Assembly: GCA_903845195.1 (NCBI GenBank)
Contig: CAIMWO010000079.1
Coordinates: 62,001 to 126,000, forward strand
Reading direction: 5' to 3'
Length of the DNA: 64,000 nucleotides
From: an uncultured Phycisphaerales bacterium
Lineage (GTDB): Bacteria; Planctomycetota; Phycisphaerae; WQYP01
In this document: piece by piece, positions 26,799 through 36,167 of the stretch
Layout: each line of letters begins with the position of its first letter
Numbering within the stretch: the stretch's first letter is position 1
Made by a program: the position numbers and the translations under genes
Notes under the pieces: generated by a model
Databases searched by the model: none
The model's input: the letters and a program-made list of their open reading frames with translations, nothing else
Told to the model about the DNA's origin: nothing

Positions 26799-27581
26799 TC
26801 ACTTGGGCTGCGTGGCCGGAGCCGCCGGCGCGCCGAGCATTTCCTTGAGCGCCGGGACAATCGCCTCAGCCCAGATCTCGTAACCCTTGTACGCCAGATG
26901 CAGATTGTCCGGGGCCATCGCGCCCTTGATGGGCGTGCCGTCGGCTTCGAGAAATTTCGATCCGATGTCGAGATACTTCACCGTCCTGCCGTCATCCAGC
27001 TTGCTGATGATCGCATTGACCGCCTGGTTGTCGATGCGCTTGGGATCCTTGGCATCAGCGCCGCGGGGGAAAATCGCCAGCAACAGAATCTTGGTCGTCG
27101 GCGACTGCTTGTGAACTTCCTTGACGATGGCCTCGATGCCGCCGGCGGTCTCTTCCGGCGTGGTGTTGCCGCTGTTATTGGTGCCGACCATCAGCACGAA
27201 CCCCTTGGGCTTCAGACCGGTGAACTCGCCAGCCTGCAAGCGCCAGAGCACGTGCTGGGTCTGGTCGCCGCGGATGGCGAAGTTGGCGGGTTTCCATCCG
27301 CCAAAGCTTTTTTGCCAGAGGGGCTGGTTGAATTGCCAGCCTTCGGTGATCGAGTCGCCATCGAAGTAGAGATCGATGTCGCCCTTCTTGAGCAGCTCCA
27401 TGTGTTCTTCGTGGATCTTGTTCCACCAGTTGCCGCCGTTGTCGGGACGCCACACCGGCGTCGCAGCGCGGTTCGGCGCAGTCGCAGTAGTGGCAGGCGC
27501 GTCAGCCCAAGTCGTTTGACCGATCCAGAGCCCCGCAGCCAGCGCCAACAATGCCAGTCCACCGAGTGCACGACGAAACAT
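26799..27581 (-). CDS. Secreted SGNH/GDSL hydrolase
   Basis: A 260-residue protein with a clear signal peptide (LGGLALLALAAGLWIG, cleavage near ADAPA). The SGNH blocks are present: block I FDGDSITEGW with Ser77, Gly in FAIRGDQTQ, block III MVGTNN with Asn135, and block V PDNLHLAYKGYEIW with the Asp-His pair. The pattern matches PAF-acetylhydrolase-like and sialate or acetylxylan esterases. It should be exported and cleave O-acyl groups. It lies just upstream of the GH10 gene on the same strand, consistent with a small carbohydrate-processing operon. Confidence 0.87.
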   Translation of the reverse strand: MFRRALGGLALLALAAGLWIGQTTWADAPATTATAPNRAATPVWRPDNGGNWWNKIHEEHMELLKKGDIDLYFDGDSITEGWQFNQPLWQKSFGGWKPANFAIRGDQTQHVLWRLQAGEFTGLKPKGFVLMVGTNNSGNTTPEETAGGIEAIVKEVHKQSPTTKILLLAIFPRGADAKDPKRIDNQAVNAIISKLDDGRTVKYLDIGSKFLEADGTPIKGAMAPDNLHLAYKGYEIWAEAIVPALKEMLGAPAAPATQPK

Positions 27582-27791
27582 GGATTACTCCTTGAAGAAT
27601 CTTGCAGCGACTTCAGCACTCCATCCTGTTCGGAGACCGAATATGATCCCATCTTCGTCGTGCTTGTCTATCCCACCGTCTGCGGCGTCTGGGATAATCT
27701 CCTACTGTTTTAGTCAGCATTAATCCAACAACATCAAAAATACACGTATAATAAGTACTTTATTACGCCTACTATTTCGCTATGAATTGAC

Positions 27792-27820
27792 TTGCTTTCG
27801 TTCCTGAAACCCTCTAATCT
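27792..27820 (+). promoter_or_regulatory. Candidate sigma70-type promoter for cysDN
   Basis: TTGCTT at 27792-27797 and TAATCT at 27815-27820 are spaced 17 bases apart, 31 bases before the cysD start. The preceding 27700-27790 stretch is AT-rich, unlike its surroundings. The rest of the 270-base spacer between divergent genes has no recognised element. Confidence 0.4.
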
Positions 27821-27851
27821 AAGGAACTTTCACCATCGTAACGGATAAGCC

Positions 27852-28805
27852 ATGACCGCAATCGCCGCCACCAATAACCCCCCTGCCACCGCTGTCACCG
27901 GGCGTTATAACCTTTCGCACCTTAAGCAGTTGGAGGCCGAGGCGATCCACATCATTCGCGAAGTCGCCGCCGAATTCCAAAACCCCGTAATGCTCTATTC
28001 CATCGGAAAAGACTCTTCAGTAATGGTCCGTTTGGCTCAAAAAGCGTTCTTTCCCGCGCGTTTGCCGTTCCCTTTGCTTCATATTGACACCACCTGGAAG
28101 TTCCGCGAAATGATCTCCTTTCGCGATAAATTCTGCAAAGACAACAACTTAAATCTCCTCGTGCACATCAACCAGGAAGGCGTCCGCGACAAAATAAACC
28201 CCTTCGACCACGGCTCCAACAAATACACAAATATCATGAAAACAGTGTCACTGCGCCAGGCGCTGACCGCCGGCGGCTATGACGCGGCCTTCGGCGGGGC
28301 GCGGCGGGATGAGGAAAAATCCCGCGCCAAGGAACGCGTCTATTCCTTCCGCGATCAGCACCATCAGTGGGACCCCAAAAACCAGCGCCCTGAACTCTGG
28401 AATCTTTACAACGGCAAGGTGAATCCCGGGGAATCCATCCGCGTCTTCCCGCTCTCCAATTGGACGGAACTGGACGTCTGGCAATACATCTACCTCGAAA
28501 ACATCCCCATCATCCCGCTCTACTTTGCGGCCAAACGACCGGTCGTCGAACGCAATGGCGTGCTGATCATGGTCGATGATGAGCGCATGCGGCTGCTCCC
28601 GGGCGAAAAGCCGGTGGAAAAACTCGTGCGTTTCCGCACGCTGGGGTGCTATCCGCTCACCGGGGCGGTCGAATCACCGGCCACCACCCTTCCGGAAATC
28701 ATCGAAGAGATGCTGCTGGCCAAGCAGTCGGAACGCCAGGGCCGCGTCATCGACTACGACGAAGCGGGCTCGATGGAGCAGAAGAAACGTGAAGGGTATT
28801 TCTAA
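27852..28805 (+). CDS. cysD: Sulfate adenylyltransferase subunit 2 (CysD)
   Basis: A 317-residue PP-loop ATPase-fold protein. The [17 protein letters not shown] pyrophosphate loop, [15 protein letters not shown], the [18 protein letters not shown] segment, and the C-terminal LGCYPLTGA motif are all characteristic of CysD. With CysN it makes adenosine 5'-phosphosulfate from sulfate and ATP, the first step of assimilatory sulfate activation. cysN follows after 21 bases, giving a cysDN operon. The sulfate importer genes are at 52-55 kb. Confidence 0.97.
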   Translation: MTAIAATNNPPATAVTGRYNLSHLKQLEAEAIHIIREVAAEFQNPVMLYSIGKDSSVMVRLAQKAFFPARLPFPLLHIDTTWKFREMISFRDKFCKDNNLNLLVHINQEGVRDKINPFDHGSNKYTNIMKTVSLRQALTAGGYDAAFGGARRDEEKSRAKERVYSFRDQHHQWDPKNQRPELWNLYNGKVNPGESIRVFPLSNWTELDVWQYIYLENIPIIPLYFAAKRPVVERNGVLIMVDDERMRLLPGEKPVEKLVRFRTLGCYPLTGAVESPATTLPEIIEEMLLAKQSERQGRVIDYDEAGSMEQKKREGYF

Positions 28806-28826
28806 CCGGCTAGAGGCTGACTATTC

Positions 28827-30512
28827 ATGACCAACGCCCTTCTTACTGAAGATATCCACGAGTATCTGGACCGCCACCAGCGGAAGGAACTGCTGCGCTT
28901 TCTGACGTGCGGCAGCGTGGACGATGGCAAGTCGACGCTCATCGGGCGGCTTCTCCACGACACCAAGGGCATCTACGAAGACCAGCTTGCGGCGGTCAAG
29001 AAAGATTCCATCAAACATGGCACCACCGGCGAGGGACAGATCGATCTGGCGCTGCTCACCGATGGCCTGCGCGCCGAGCGCGAACAGGGCATCACAATCG
29101 ATGTGGCCTATCGTTATTTTTCCACGGATAAGCGCAAGTTCATCATTGCCGACACGCCCGGCCACGAGCAGTACACGCGCAACATGGCGACCGGCGCCTC
29201 GACCTGCCAGTTGGCGATCATCCTCATCGACGCCCGCTACGGCGTGCTGACGCAAACCAAACGCCACTCATTCATTTGCTCGCTGCTGGGCATCAAACAT
29301 GTGATCGTGGCGATCAACAAGATGGACATCGTCGGCTACGCGCAGGAAGTTTTCGAAAAGATTCGCGCCGACTACCTCAAGTTCTCCGCGACGCTGGGAT
29401 TTCCCGATGTGCAGTTCATCCCCATGAGCGCGCTGAAGGGCGACAACGTCGTGGAGCCTTCCACGAATATGCCCTGGTACGACGGGCCGAAACTCCTGGA
29501 GCACCTCGAAAGCGTTTCGCTCGCCGGCGATGCGAACCTCGCCGATTTGCGTTTTCCCGTGCAGCTCGTCCTGCGGCCGAACCTGAATTTCCGCGGGTTT
29601 TCCGGCACGATCGCGTCAGGCATTCTGCGCCGCGGCGATGCGGTGCGCGTGCTGCCTTCCGGACGCACCAGCCGCGTGAAATCCATCGTCACCTTCGACG
29701 GCGAACTGGAAGAAGCATTCACGCCGATGAGCGTGACCGTCACTCTGGAAGATGAAATCGACGTTTCCCGCGGCGATGTGCTGGTCCACGAAGCTTCGGC
29801 CACGAAGCCGATGGTTTCCGGCGATGTCGATGCGATGGTCGTGTGGATGAATGATGCGCCGCTGGTTCCGGGCAAGAGTTACTGGATCAAGCAGGCGACG
29901 CGGCTGGTCGCCGGGTCGATGGTGGAACTCAAGCATGCGGTGGATGTGAACACGCTGGAAGATCGGCCTGCATCGAAGCTGGGGCTCAACGAGGTCGGCC
30001 GCGTCGTGCTGTCGCTGGCGCAGCCTCTGGTATTCGATCCTTATAAGAGCAACCACACGACGGGCGCGTTCATCATCATCGACCGACTCACCAACAGCAC
30101 GGTCGGTGCTGGGATGATTCTCTGCGCCCATTCTTCCGGACGCCACGCCAAGGGGCGTGTGAGCCAGCAGGAGAAGGAAGTGCGCCTGGGGCAGCGCGGG
30201 GCGGTGGTGTGGGTAAGGCGGGAAATTGTCGACGATCTGGAGCGCGATCTTTTCGAAGAAGCTCGCACGGTGGTCCGCATCGACGTGGCGGAAGTGTCCG
30301 GCGACGCGCTGGCGACGGCGTCGCGGCTTCTAGCCGAGCAGGGAATAATCGTTCTGCTGGCCGCCGAAGGGTTGCCCGGCGAATCGCTGCACCGGGAACT
30401 GGGGGAGAAGCTGGTGGTATGCGAAGAGTCGCCCAAAGAGTCGCCGATGGATGTGCTTCGCCGACGCGGGGTCGGGGCGTTGGAGCAATCGCTCGACGGC
30501 GGCGGAATTTAG
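28827..30512 (+). CDS. cysN: Sulfate adenylyltransferase subunit 1 (CysN) with vestigial C-terminal extension
   Basis: A 561-residue translation-factor-like GTPase: Walker [16 protein letters not shown], switch [23 protein letters not shown] motif, then two beta-barrel domains. It drives CysD-catalysed APS formation by GTP hydrolysis. CysN alone is usually about 470 residues and CysNC about 630. Here the last 85-90 residues (ISEA-free start, then [18 protein letters not shown] and [20 protein letters not shown]) resemble the later part of APS kinase, but the kinase P-loop GLSGSGKS is absent. The extension may be a decayed CysC domain. Confidence 0.93.
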   Translation: MTNALLTEDIHEYLDRHQRKELLRFLTCGSVDDGKSTLIGRLLHDTKGIYEDQLAAVKKDSIKHGTTGEGQIDLALLTDGLRAEREQGITIDVAYRYFSTDKRKFIIADTPGHEQYTRNMATGASTCQLAIILIDARYGVLTQTKRHSFICSLLGIKHVIVAINKMDIVGYAQEVFEKIRADYLKFSATLGFPDVQFIPMSALKGDNVVEPSTNMPWYDGPKLLEHLESVSLAGDANLADLRFPVQLVLRPNLNFRGFSGTIASGILRRGDAVRVLPSGRTSRVKSIVTFDGELEEAFTPMSVTVTLEDEIDVSRGDVLVHEASATKPMVSGDVDAMVVWMNDAPLVPGKSYWIKQATRLVAGSMVELKHAVDVNTLEDRPASKLGLNEVGRVVLSLAQPLVFDPYKSNHTTGAFIIIDRLTNSTVGAGMILCAHSSGRHAKGRVSQQEKEVRLGQRGAVVWVRREIVDDLERDLFEEARTVVRIDVAEVSGDALATASRLLAEQGIIVLLAAEGLPGESLHRELGEKLVVCEESPKESPMDVLRRRGVGALEQSLDGGGI

Positions 30513-30607
30513 CACGACAGCGTTAATCACCATAAACTAGCCGCAAATGGCCAGATGCTGTGACATGCGGTATCGTAGGCGGTTTGAGTCTTGGGATGCC
30601 CTCACAC

Positions 30608-31909
30608 ATGACCGAACTAACAGCACAGCCCAAAAAGCGCAGCCTGCTGAAGAAGCTGATCTTGAACCTGATCAAGATCATCATTGCCGTGGGCGGGCTC
30701 TGGTGGGTGATTGCCCATACGCCGTGGAATGATGTCGTGACGATCAAGGCGGGCACGCACATCGCGGCGCTGGAGATCGTCGAGCCGCTGGAAGTGACAT
30801 TGCTGCGCAAGCCGGCAAGCAAGCCGGTTGCGGTTTACGTGGGGCTGCCGACGAAGCCCGTCAAGGTCAAAGATGCCGACGGCCGGGCATTCACGGGGGT
30901 CCTGCGCCCGGACGCGGTGACGCGAGAGACGGAAATTCCGAATGACTGGCTGGTCACGGTCGAAGGCGACACGACCGTCCCGAAAGTGCAGGTGGGCCTG
31001 CGGAATCTCATTCGCACGGCCAATCCGTGGCTGTTTGTGGCATCGTGGTCGTTGCTGTGCATTCCGTTTTTCGTATCCGCATGGCGCTGGCGCAAGCTGA
31101 TGCAGCCGCAGGGGATTAATCTGCCGTTCTCCAAGTGCCTGGCGCTCACGTTCGTGGGCCAGTTTTATTCAACATTTCTGCCGGGCATCACCGGCGGCGA
31201 TCTGGTCAAGATCATCTATACGTCGCGCGTCGTGGGGTCCAAGACCAAAGCGACAGTAACCATTCTGCTGGATCGCGTGATCGGGCTGATCGCGCTGGTG
31301 GTGATCGCGGGCATCGCCGCGGCATGCCAAGTGCGCAACAACCCGATGATGTGGTGGGTGCTGCTGGGAATAGTTGCGGCGTTAGGCACACTGGTGCTGA
31401 TGTCGACGGTCTATTTTTCACACCGGCTGCGGAGTATCACCGGGCTGGAGAAGGTGCTGAACCATTCGTCGACGCCCGCATTCATCCGCAAAGCCGACGA
31501 CGTGCTGCATGCGTACCGCGGATCCTGGCGTGTACTGGCGCAGGCGTTTTTTGCCAGCCTCATCACGCAGATCGTCATGCCGATATCGGCCTATCTGGCA
31601 GGACGGGCACTGGGCATCCACGCGCATCCGGGGTATTACATGGCATACGTTCCGCTGGCGATCCTCGCCGCTTCCGTGCCGATCACGCCGCCGCAGGGCT
31701 TCGGTGTCACGGAATATGTGCTCTTCAAGCTCTTTGCCGGCACGGGTATTTCGACCGCTTCGCAGGCGTTCGCGCTCGCCCAGGCGATTCGCTTCCTGCC
31801 GATCCTGTGGAACCTCGTCGGCGCGTATTGGGTGGTGACGGGAAGTTATTCGCGGCACCAGGCGCAGATTGAAGAAAAACAACTGGATGCGGAGACGGCG
31901 GGGAACTGA
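30608..31909 (+). CDS. LPG-synthase/AglD-like (UPF0104) membrane protein
   Basis: A 433-residue protein of the lysylphosphatidylglycerol synthase TM-region/flippase-like family. After a first TM (LILNLIKIIIAVGGLWWVIA) comes an unusual extracytoplasmic domain of about 95 residues, then helices with family motifs LTFVGQFYSTFLPGITGGDLVKI, TVTILLDRVIGLIALVVIAG and VPLAILAASVPITPPQGFGV. Family members flip or transfer lipid-linked groups. No catalytic MprF C-terminal domain is present. The ATG at 30608 was chosen over 30560 because it directly precedes the basic, cytoplasmic-looking N-terminus. The neighbours give no functional hint. Confidence 0.75.
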   Translation: MTELTAQPKKRSLLKKLILNLIKIIIAVGGLWWVIAHTPWNDVVTIKAGTHIAALEIVEPLEVTLLRKPASKPVAVYVGLPTKPVKVKDADGRAFTGVLRPDAVTRETEIPNDWLVTVEGDTTVPKVQVGLRNLIRTANPWLFVASWSLLCIPFFVSAWRWRKLMQPQGINLPFSKCLALTFVGQFYSTFLPGITGGDLVKIIYTSRVVGSKTKATVTILLDRVIGLIALVVIAGIAAACQVRNNPMMWWVLLGIVAALGTLVLMSTVYFSHRLRSITGLEKVLNHSSTPAFIRKADDVLHAYRGSWRVLAQAFFASLITQIVMPISAYLAGRALGIHAHPGYYMAYVPLAILAASVPITPPQGFGVTEYVLFKLFAGTGISTASQAFALAQAIRFLPILWNLVGAYWVVTGSYSRHQAQIEEKQLDAETAGN

Positions 31910-32015
31910 AGGCCGGTTTCAACGATGCGGATTGCTGCACCGCTTAAGACTTGTGCTTTGAAACTTTGCGCATTGCTTATCGAACCCGCTCGCTGATCCG
32001 ATTACAATTCCCGCC

Positions 32016-33848
32016 ATGACATCGGTTTTGCCAACTCTTGCCCCAACGCCGCGCTCCTGGTTGCGGACGGAAATTGCCACCCAGTGGCCCAAGTATCTGC
32101 TCATGCTGGTACTCGTGGGCATCCTGCTGGCGCTGATGGTCTATCCGGTTCTCAAGATGATCTCTGCCGCGTTTGTCGACGGACACGGTCTGACGTTTGG
32201 GTGGTTCCGCACCGCCCTGGCGGATGAGACATTCCGCGGCCGCCTCATCAACTCGCTGGCGCTGGCGTTCGTCGTAACCCTGCTGTGCAATCTTCTGGCC
32301 ATGCCGCTGGCGCTGATCGCCAACCACTTCGACTTCCGCGGCAAGGCGCTGCTGTCGTCGCTGGTGCTGGTGCCGATGGTGCTGCCGCCGTTCGTCGGGG
32401 CGATCGGCATGAGACAGGTATTCGGGAAGTTCGGCTCCCTGACCATCCTGCTGCAGCACCTCGGCATGCTTGGGCCGCACGACGGTGTGAGCTGGCTCTC
32501 CCGCGGCGGCTTCTGGGTAATGGCGGGCCTGATCACGCTGGGGCTTTATCCCATCGCGTACCTGAATCTGCAGGCGTCGCTGGCCAACATCGATCCGGCG
32601 ATGCTGGAGGCGGCGCAGAATCTTGGCGGCCGGCGCATTCGCAACTTTTTCAAAATCACTCTCCCGCTATCAATGCCGGGATTGTTCGCGGGTTCGAGCA
32701 TTATTTTCATCTGGGCGTTCAACGAGCTGGGCACGCCGCTGGCGCTGGATTACCGCAATGTGGCCTCACGCGCCATCTACGATGATCTGGCGGAAGTCAC
32801 CGGCGGCCGTTTCTCGCTGGCGTTTGCCAAGGTAGCCCTGGTGCTGCTGATTTCCCTGGCGGTGTATCTGACGGGAAAAGCTACCTTCGGTCGCCAGGGC
32901 TACGCGATGACCAGCAAGGCCGCCGTGGCCGCGACGGCACGCAAACTCAGTTCATCCGCAAGTCTTCTCGCCGCAGCGCCGTTTGTGCTGATTTCATTCC
33001 TGGCGATGCTGCCGCACCTGGGTGTGGTGCTTTACAGCCTCACCGCAATCGCCAGCGAGCCCGCCGCCGGCTGGGGTCCCGCCAACACCTTCGGCTGGTA
33101 TCGCACGGTCATCCCCAACCGGTACACCTTCAATGGCTACACCGCAATTTTCCAGACCCCTGAAATCTACGGCGCAATTCTCAACTCGCTGAAGTATTCC
33201 GCGGTTTCGACGGGCATCGACATCGTGCTGGGGATCGCCATCGCCTGGGTGCTCATCCGCACACGCGTCGTGGGCCGCACGTTGCTCGACGTGCTTTCGA
33301 TGCTGCCGCTGGCGGTTTCGGGGCTGGTGATGGCGTTCGGGTTCATCGCGGTGATTCCTGAAATCTGCTGGTTGGCCGGGTGCATCGGGATACATCTGAT
33401 GCCCAAGGATCTGCTGCAGGCGCCGTTCGTCCTGCTGGTCATCGCGTATTCCGTCCGCCGATTGCCCTACCTCGTGCGTTCGTCGGCGGGGGGACTGCAG
33501 CAAACGTCGGTCACGCTGGAAGAAGCCGCGGCCAACCTCGGCGCCTCGCCGCTGCGGGTACTGCTCAAGATCACCGTGCCGCTGATCCTGGCGAACCTGA
33601 TCGCCGGCAGCCTGCTGACGTTTTCCTTTGCAATGCTGGAAGTTTCCGATTCGCTGATTCTCGCTCAGCTCCCGCAGAGCTTCCCCATCACCAAAATGAT
33701 TTATCAGCTGGGGAACGACACTTCCGGCCCGGAAAATGTCCGCAACGCCTGCGCCCTGGGCGTGCTGGCCATGGGCCTGCTCATCGTCACGATCGTGGCG
33801 GCAGGCACACTGATGGGCAAAAAGCTGGGGGCGGTCTTCCGTGCGTAA
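32016..33848 (+). CDS. Fused double ABC permease, iron(III)/FbpB-like
   Basis: A 610-residue permease with two BPD_transp_1 halves in one chain. Each half has an EAA loop: EAAQNLGGRRIRNFFKITLP near residue 200 and EEAAANLGASPLRVLLKITV near residue 505. Duplicated permeases of this length are typical of the FbpB/iron(III) or thiamine-type import systems. No ATPase or solute-binding protein gene lies next to it, so the rest of the transporter must be elsewhere. Substrate is therefore uncertain. A convergent gene follows, separated by a strong hairpin. Confidence 0.85.
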   Translation: MTSVLPTLAPTPRSWLRTEIATQWPKYLLMLVLVGILLALMVYPVLKMISAAFVDGHGLTFGWFRTALADETFRGRLINSLALAFVVTLLCNLLAMPLALIANHFDFRGKALLSSLVLVPMVLPPFVGAIGMRQVFGKFGSLTILLQHLGMLGPHDGVSWLSRGGFWVMAGLITLGLYPIAYLNLQASLANIDPAMLEAAQNLGGRRIRNFFKITLPLSMPGLFAGSSIIFIWAFNELGTPLALDYRNVASRAIYDDLAEVTGGRFSLAFAKVALVLLISLAVYLTGKATFGRQGYAMTSKAAVAATARKLSSSASLLAAAPFVLISFLAMLPHLGVVLYSLTAIASEPAAGWGPANTFGWYRTVIPNRYTFNGYTAIFQTPEIYGAILNSLKYSAVSTGIDIVLGIAIAWVLIRTRVVGRTLLDVLSMLPLAVSGLVMAFGFIAVIPEICWLAGCIGIHLMPKDLLQAPFVLLVIAYSVRRLPYLVRSSAGGLQQTSVTLEEAAANLGASPLRVLLKITVPLILANLIAGSLLTFSFAMLEVSDSLILAQLPQSFPITKMIYQLGNDTSGPENVRNACALGVLAMGLLIVTIVAAGTLMGKKLGAVFRA

Positions 33849-33880
33849 ATAGAAAATGAAAAATAGAAAATAGAAAAAGC
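33846..33880. repeat. TAGAAAA-word repeat, single arm
   Basis: Begins at the stop codon of the permease and consists of ATAGAAAAT-like words, the same word family as the inverted repeat at 9502-9602. Its A-run doubles as the U-tract of the minus-strand terminator that follows. Confidence 0.75.
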
Positions 33881-33916
33881 TGGGCTCGCGACGGGAATTC
33901 CGCGGCGAGCCCAGCT
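33878..33916 (-). terminator. Intrinsic terminator for the minus-strand lipoprotein gene
   Basis: A perfect 12-bp stem AGCTGGGCTCGC/GCGAGCCCAGCT with a 15-base loop. On the minus strand it is followed by a run of Ts, as expected for a rho-independent terminator. It sits between convergent genes and may serve both directions. Confidence 0.85.
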
Positions 33917-33942
33917 CATTTCAATCTACAGTTTACTAATCC

Positions 33943-34377
33943 CTACTTGCCGACAACCGCTCCGGCCGGGCCGATCCGCACCTGAATGTGCGTGTGCAGC
34001 GTTCCTTCCCACACCGTCACCGAGCAATCTTCCTTGCCCTTGGTGAAACGGAGCGTCACCGAGTCCTTCACTTGCTGCTGATCCACCGCGTTCCAGCCCT
34101 TCTGCGGCATCTGATCGCGATAGAAACGAACCACCGGCAACAGATCGTCTTTACCCTTGTACTCGTGATAGACCGAGCGGAACTGCGTCGCCGGCACCAC
34201 CGTCGAGTTCGAGCGGCCCAGGTCAATGTCAAACCCGGCCGGGATCGGCACGTCGGCGATCGGCGAGTTCGGGGCGGTGATCAGGTTCTGTCCGGTGTTC
34301 TTATTGCCGCAGCCGGCCAGCGCCACCACGGTCGCGCCCACTACCAATGCCAGTCGTAACGTCGGAATGATTCGCAT
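33943..34377 (-). CDS. Small lipoprotein, unknown function
   Basis: A 144-residue protein. The start at 34377 has GGAGG about nine bases upstream. The signal peptide ends in a lipobox (VVALAGCG). The mature part reads PIPAGFDIDLGRSNSTVV, then YHEYKGKDDLLPVVRFYRDQM, KGWNAVDQQQVKDSVTLRF and CSVTVWEGTLHTHIQVRIGP. This is the pattern of small Planctomycetota lipoproteins that compare pairs of beta strands around a helix; the family has no known role that I can name. A terminator follows at 33878-33916. Confidence 0.8.
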   Translation of the reverse strand: MRIIPTLRLALVVGATVVALAGCGNKNTGQNLITAPNSPIADVPIPAGFDIDLGRSNSTVVPATQFRSVYHEYKGKDDLLPVVRFYRDQMPQKGWNAVDQQQVKDSVTLRFTKGKEDCSVTVWEGTLHTHIQVRIGPAGAVVGK

Positions 34378-34544
34378 ACAAGCCTCCAATGCTTGAACAG
34401 GCCTTCCCTACAAGTTGCAAATCATTGAGCGCACGAAGGCCGGTGTCAATGGTGAAGTGGTGGTTTGCAGACAGACCTTTGCCTCTGCTTCGATTCGCCG
34501 GGCCGACCTGCTAAACTACCGGTCTGTTTCAGACAAGGTGTTTT

Positions 34545-35045
34545 GTGGCGCAGAAAAAAAGTCGCTCCGTTTCGCTCACAGTCAGTCAAGCCGCGCCGAC
34601 CCCGGCTGCGGAGGGCGAAGTCTGGTATGCTGAAGGGTTACGGTTCAACTGCTCCCAGTGCGGCAACTGCTGCTCCGGCGGGCCCGGCTACGTATGGATC
34701 TCCACCTACGACATGGACCGCATCGCCGCTTATCTCAAGATGGACTTCGACACCTTCACCCGCACCTATGTCCGCCGCATCGGCAACCGCTTCTCGCTGC
34801 TGGAAAAGTTCAATTATGACTGCACTTTCTTGAAACGTGAGAACGGCAAATCCATGTGCATGGTCTACCCGGTGCGCCCCACGCAGTGCCGCACCTGGCC
34901 GTTCTGGGATGAAAACCTCAAATCCCCCCAGCATTGGGAAAACTCCGCCGCCAAATGCCCCGGCATGTGCGATGCTGACGGCAAGAAGTTTGAACTCGCC
35001 GAAATCGAAAGACGCCGCAGCGACACCGCCAGCCCGCACGAATAA
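34545..35045 (+). CDS. YkgJ-family cysteine-cluster protein
   Basis: A 166-residue protein starting with GTG. The N-terminal CxxCGxCC cluster (FNCSQCGNCCSGGPGYVWIS), YDCTFLKRENGKSMCMVY, RPTQCRTWPFW and CPGMC carry nine cysteines, as in the YkgJ (CxxCxxCC) family. These are thought to bind zinc or an Fe-S cluster and many are annotated Fe-S oxidoreductase; activity is not established. A second family member lies 450 bases downstream at 35499. Confidence 0.85.
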   Translation: MAQKKSRSVSLTVSQAAPTPAAEGEVWYAEGLRFNCSQCGNCCSGGPGYVWISTYDMDRIAAYLKMDFDTFTRTYVRRIGNRFSLLEKFNYDCTFLKRENGKSMCMVYPVRPTQCRTWPFWDENLKSPQHWENSAAKCPGMCDADGKKFELAEIERRRSDTASPHE

Positions 35046-35086
35046 ATACTGCTGGTTTTCGCGCCGATTTCGCGATAAGACGTAAC

Positions 35087-35452
35087 ATGACTGAGTCACC
35101 GCCAGATGAGTCGTCCGACGACCAATCCCGCCACGTCCCGCGGCCGTTTCCCTGGGGAATCATTTCCTACTTCTGTGGCTACGGTGTCATATCGGTGACG
35201 TTCGCATTGTGCCTGTTTATCGGATCTCTTGCATCGAACCACCGTCAACTGTCAGCGTCGCAGCGAATCACCATCGCCCTCTTCTACATCTGGCCGGTTC
35301 TCGTTGTCGTCGGTCTCATTACCGGCATCGTGGGACTCTTGCAGCGAACAAAGTCTCGCACCCATGCCATAATAGGCATCTGCCTCAGCATTTCTCCCGC
35401 CCTCATCCTGCTTCTGTATAGGATCTACACACTCATCTACAAGCAGTCCTGA
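35087..35452 (+). CDS. Small membrane protein, unknown
   Basis: A 121-residue protein with a short acidic cytoplasmic start (MTESPPDESSDDQSRH) and three hydrophobic segments: ISYFCGYGVISVTFALCLFI, IALFYIWPVLVVVGLITGIV and AIIGICLSISPALILLLYRI. It lies between two YkgJ-family genes. The codon usage is less GC-biased than its neighbours. It resembles DUF4190-like small membrane proteins in layout only. Confidence 0.6.
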   Translation: MTESPPDESSDDQSRHVPRPFPWGIISYFCGYGVISVTFALCLFIGSLASNHRQLSASQRITIALFYIWPVLVVVGLITGIVGLLQRTKSRTHAIIGICLSISPALILLLYRIYTLIYKQS

Positions 35453-35498
35453 TGGCCTCGATACGACAACCGCCGCACGATTTTCGTACAATGATCCG

Positions 35499-35975
35499 AT
35501 GACAGATCCCGCGCCCAACCCCGCCCTCCTCGCCGCCGTCCGCGACATTCTCGCGGCAGCCGATGCCGATATCGCCGCCCGCAAGCCGGTCTGCCAAGCG
35601 TCCGGTCGCTGCTGCAAGTTCGAACAATATGGCCATCGTCTGTACGTCACCGCCGCCGAACTCGCGCACTTCGCTGCGACCATCGCCAACCGCGAACCAC
35701 GGACCACGAGCCACGAGCCACGACCTCCAGTCTCCCTCCCCCAATTCTTCGCCCAACCCAAACCCGAAGGCTGCCCCTACCAGATCGACGGCCTCTGCAC
35801 GGCTCGCGAGGCGCGCCCGCTCGGTTGCCGCGTCTATTTCTGCGATGAAAACGCCCAATCGTGGCAAAACGAACTCTATGAACACTATCACGCGCAGTTA
35901 ACCGCCCTGCATGAAAAATATGGTCTGCCCTACCGTTACCTCGAATGGCGCGCGGCGTTGCGAGAACTCACCTGA
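35499..35975 (+). CDS. YkgJ-family cysteine-cluster protein with repeat insertion
   Basis: A 158-residue relative of the protein at 34545. The cluster is CQASGRCCKFEQYGHRLYV, then GCPYQIDGLCTAREARPLGC and FCDENA, matching the second YkgJ subtype. Between the two cysteine clusters, residues about 63-77 (REPRTTSHEPRPPV) are encoded by a stretch of CCACGA-word repeats of the kind seen in intergenic DNA, so a repeat has apparently entered the coding region without breaking the frame. The protein is probably folded around metal or an Fe-S cluster. Confidence 0.82.
   Translation: MTDPAPNPALLAAVRDILAAADADIAARKPVCQASGRCCKFEQYGHRLYVTAAELAHFAATIANREPRTTSHEPRPPVSLPQFFAQPKPEGCPYQIDGLCTAREARPLGCRVYFCDENAQSWQNELYEHYHAQLTALHEKYGLPYRYLEWRAALRELT
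35689..35727 (+). repeat. CCACGA-word repeat inside YkgJ CDS
   Basis: Five imperfect 7-base words (ACCACGG, ACCACGA, GCCACGA) run in tandem here. On the opposite strand they read as CGTGGTT/CGTGGCT, the same word family as 60852-60897 and 62583-62600. Confidence 0.75.
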
Positions 35976-36167
35976 CACTGCCATAAGTTGTGACATTTCG
36001 TCAGGAACTGTCCGCCAAAGCGTCAAACTGTCAGGCACGCGGCGCAATGATCGTGGTTGACTTATTCGGAATAAGATTCGAATTGTGCAATTTGTTGCTT
36101 CCAAATGCCGCGAAATCTTTGAAAAAACAAAGAAATGGCTCTTCATACGATCAAAAAGTCCCATATT

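Noticed and set aside
27582..27851. A SAM or other sulfur riboswitch upstream of cysD
   Set aside because: Apart from a promoter-like pair, no conserved aptamer structure or terminator/antiterminator could be seen in the 270-base spacer.
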